From a bacterium (GTDB lineage: Bacteria > Chloroflexota > Dormibacteria > UBA8260 > Bog-877): DNA of 15,065 nt. Under the pieces are notes generated by a model. It had not been told where the DNA came from. It ran no database searches and saw nothing but the letters and a program-made list of their open reading frames with translations. The translations under genes and the position numbers were made by a program. Positions 14,123 to 15,065 of the stretch are shown one piece after another (position 1 is the stretch's first letter; the number at the start of each line of letters is the position of its first letter). The DNA is taken from the NCBI GenBank assembly GCA_021791455.1, contig JAJYWM010000051.1, positions 1-15,065 of the forward strand. Direction: 5' to 3'.

Positions 14123-15065
14123 TGGGCGGCAGGTACCTGGCCGGCCCCCGGGCCCGTTCGGACCACGGCGCCCTCGTGGGGTGGCTCCTGCGCCAGCCGG
14201 CCGCCTGGGTCCTGGTGGGAGCCCCGGTCGTCCTCTGCGAGCCGCACTGGGGAGAGGCGGCAGCATCGTTGGCGACCCTCCTTCTGGCCTCCGCCGCGGC
14301 GCTCCTCAGCGCCTACAGGGGGGGCTGGTCTCCGGCGGCCCGGCTGCGCCGGGCCATGGTGGAGTGCGGGCTTGTGGGAATGGACCGGAGGGGCCGGGTG
14401 GTGGCGCCCAGGGCCAGGTGGAGCGCTCGGTGGCAGGGACGCAACGTGACCCTGCGCTGGCGGATGCCACCTGGGGTCACCCTGCGGGACATCCTGCAGC
14501 GGCCGGAGTCCCTGGAGGCTAGGTGCGAGTGCTCTCTCCGGGTCTGGGAGGAGCCCGGGGTTCTGGTGACCGAGATGCTCCGGCACAGGATCCCGGACCA
14601 CCTCTCGTACCAGGAGATGTACAGCTCGCCCCGGCCGCCGGGGAGGCTCCTCGTCGGGCTCGGGAGGGGGAGGCGGGGAGCCCTCTGGGTGGACCTGGAC
14701 TCCTGCCCCCACCTCCTCGTGGGCGGGATGACTGGAGGAGGCAAGAGCGTCTTCCTTCGCCAGGCACTTACTTTCCTCTGCCGGGAGCACGGACCGGAGG
14801 ATCTCCAGCTGGCGCTCATCGACCTCAAGGGCGGGGTGGAGCTCGCCCACTTCAGCTACCTCCCTCACTCCATCTACCCGGTGGCGGACAGCCTCTTGGC
14901 GGCGGCGGAGACCCTGGAGCGGGTGCGGCAGGAGCTGGACCGGCGGCTCCGGGAGGTGCGGGAGGCCGCTTCCCTGGAGAGGTCAGCTGCCCAGCCCAGC
15001 TGGCCCCGACTGCTGGTCGTGGTGGACGAGGTGGCGGAGCTCACCTGCTGCGACCTGAGCGATGA
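14122..15065 (+). CDS. FtsK/HerA-type DNA translocase or conjugation coupling ATPase, 3' end beyond window
   Basis: The frame from ATG 14122 stays open for 314 codons to the end of the window. Two hydrophobic segments (about residues 27-40 and 46-64) anchor the N-terminus. A middle region of about 120 residues has no clear motif. It is followed by HLLVGGMTGGGKSVFLRQ with Walker A Lys208, a LALIDLKGGVEL strand, and Walker B LLVVVDEVAEL with Asp302 and Glu303. FtsK/SpoIIIE relatives usually have GATGSGKS; here it is GMTGGGKS. Such membrane-anchored ATPases pump DNA in division, sporulation and conjugation. Its size, membrane anchor and association with an SSB and a small membrane protein fit the coupling protein of an ICE (as Orf21 of Tn916 or ConQ of ICEBs1) or an actinobacterial transfer protein. 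The stop lies outside. Confidence 0.85.
   Translation, partial: MGGRYLAGPRARSDHGALVGWLLRQPAAWVLVGAPVVLCEPHWGEAAASLATLLLASAAALLSAYRGGWSPAARLRRAMVECGLVGMDRRGRVVAPRARWSARWQGRNVTLRWRMPPGVTLRDILQRPESLEARCECSLRVWEEPGVLVTEMLRHRIPDHLSYQEMYSSPRPPGRLLVGLGRGRRGALWVDLDSCPHLLVGGMTGGGKSVFLRQALTFLCREHGPEDLQLALIDLKGGVELAHFSYLPHSIYPVADSLLAAAETLERVRQELDRRLREVREAASLERSAAQPSWPRLLVVVDEVAELTCCDLSD

Noticed and set aside
13816..14868. 350-codon minus-strand frame opposite the FtsK-type gene
   Set aside because: Pro/Arg/Gln-rich shadow of the + strand genes, whose translations carry real motifs.
14523..15065. 180-codon frame ending at the window edge
   Set aside because: Pro/Gly-rich shadow; the true gene is the frame from 14122, which contains Walker A and B motifs.

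Overview
The window reads as high-GC bacterial DNA, most likely from a Gram-positive lineage. The support is strong AGGAGG-type ribosome binding sites, a near-consensus sigma-A promoter, frequent GTG/TTG starts and a lipoprotein-anchored ABC binding protein. I cannot choose between Actinobacteria and a high-GC Firmicute (Sulfobacillus- or Thermaerobacter-like) from the sequence alone. No tRNA, rRNA or CRISPR array was seen.

Layout. (1) 34-1508: a dead IS256-family insertion sequence on the minus strand with recognisable terminal inverted repeats. Its transposase has two frameshifts, two stops and substitutions at both catalytic aspartates. (2) 1590-12660: a catabolic gene cluster, all on the + strand. 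It starts from a TTGACA-17-TATGAT promoter and encodes a taurine/sulfonate/NMT1-type ABC binding lipoprotein, its permease, a YheO/DauR-type regulator, RidA, a threonine-synthase-like fold-type II PLP enzyme, a class I aminotransferase, the ABC ATPase, and the two subunits of an ATP-dependent hydantoinase/oxoprolinase-type amidohydrolase (HyuA, HyuB). (3) 12661-13271: about 600 bp with no credible gene. (4) 13272-15065: a distinct, more GC-biased operon with its own promoter and a palindromic operator candidate at the predicted transcription start. It encodes a 55-aa protein, a single-stranded DNA binding protein, an 81-aa membrane protein and the N-terminal part of a membrane-anchored FtsK/HerA-type ATPase that runs off the window. 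The order and the 4-base start/stop overlaps suggest the transfer or replication module of an integrative conjugative element or plasmid.

How the catabolic genes may work together (inference). The transporter imports a small nitrogenous compound, possibly a cyclic amide, imide or N-acylated amino acid. HyuA/HyuB opens an amide bond at the expense of ATP. The PLP lyase-type enzyme and the aminotransferase process the freed amino acid. RidA hydrolyses the reactive enamine/imine that fold-type II PLP enzymes release. The YheO/DauR regulator senses a ligand of the pathway. The combination is coherent, but I cannot name the substrate, and it is the best candidate here for an undescribed pathway.
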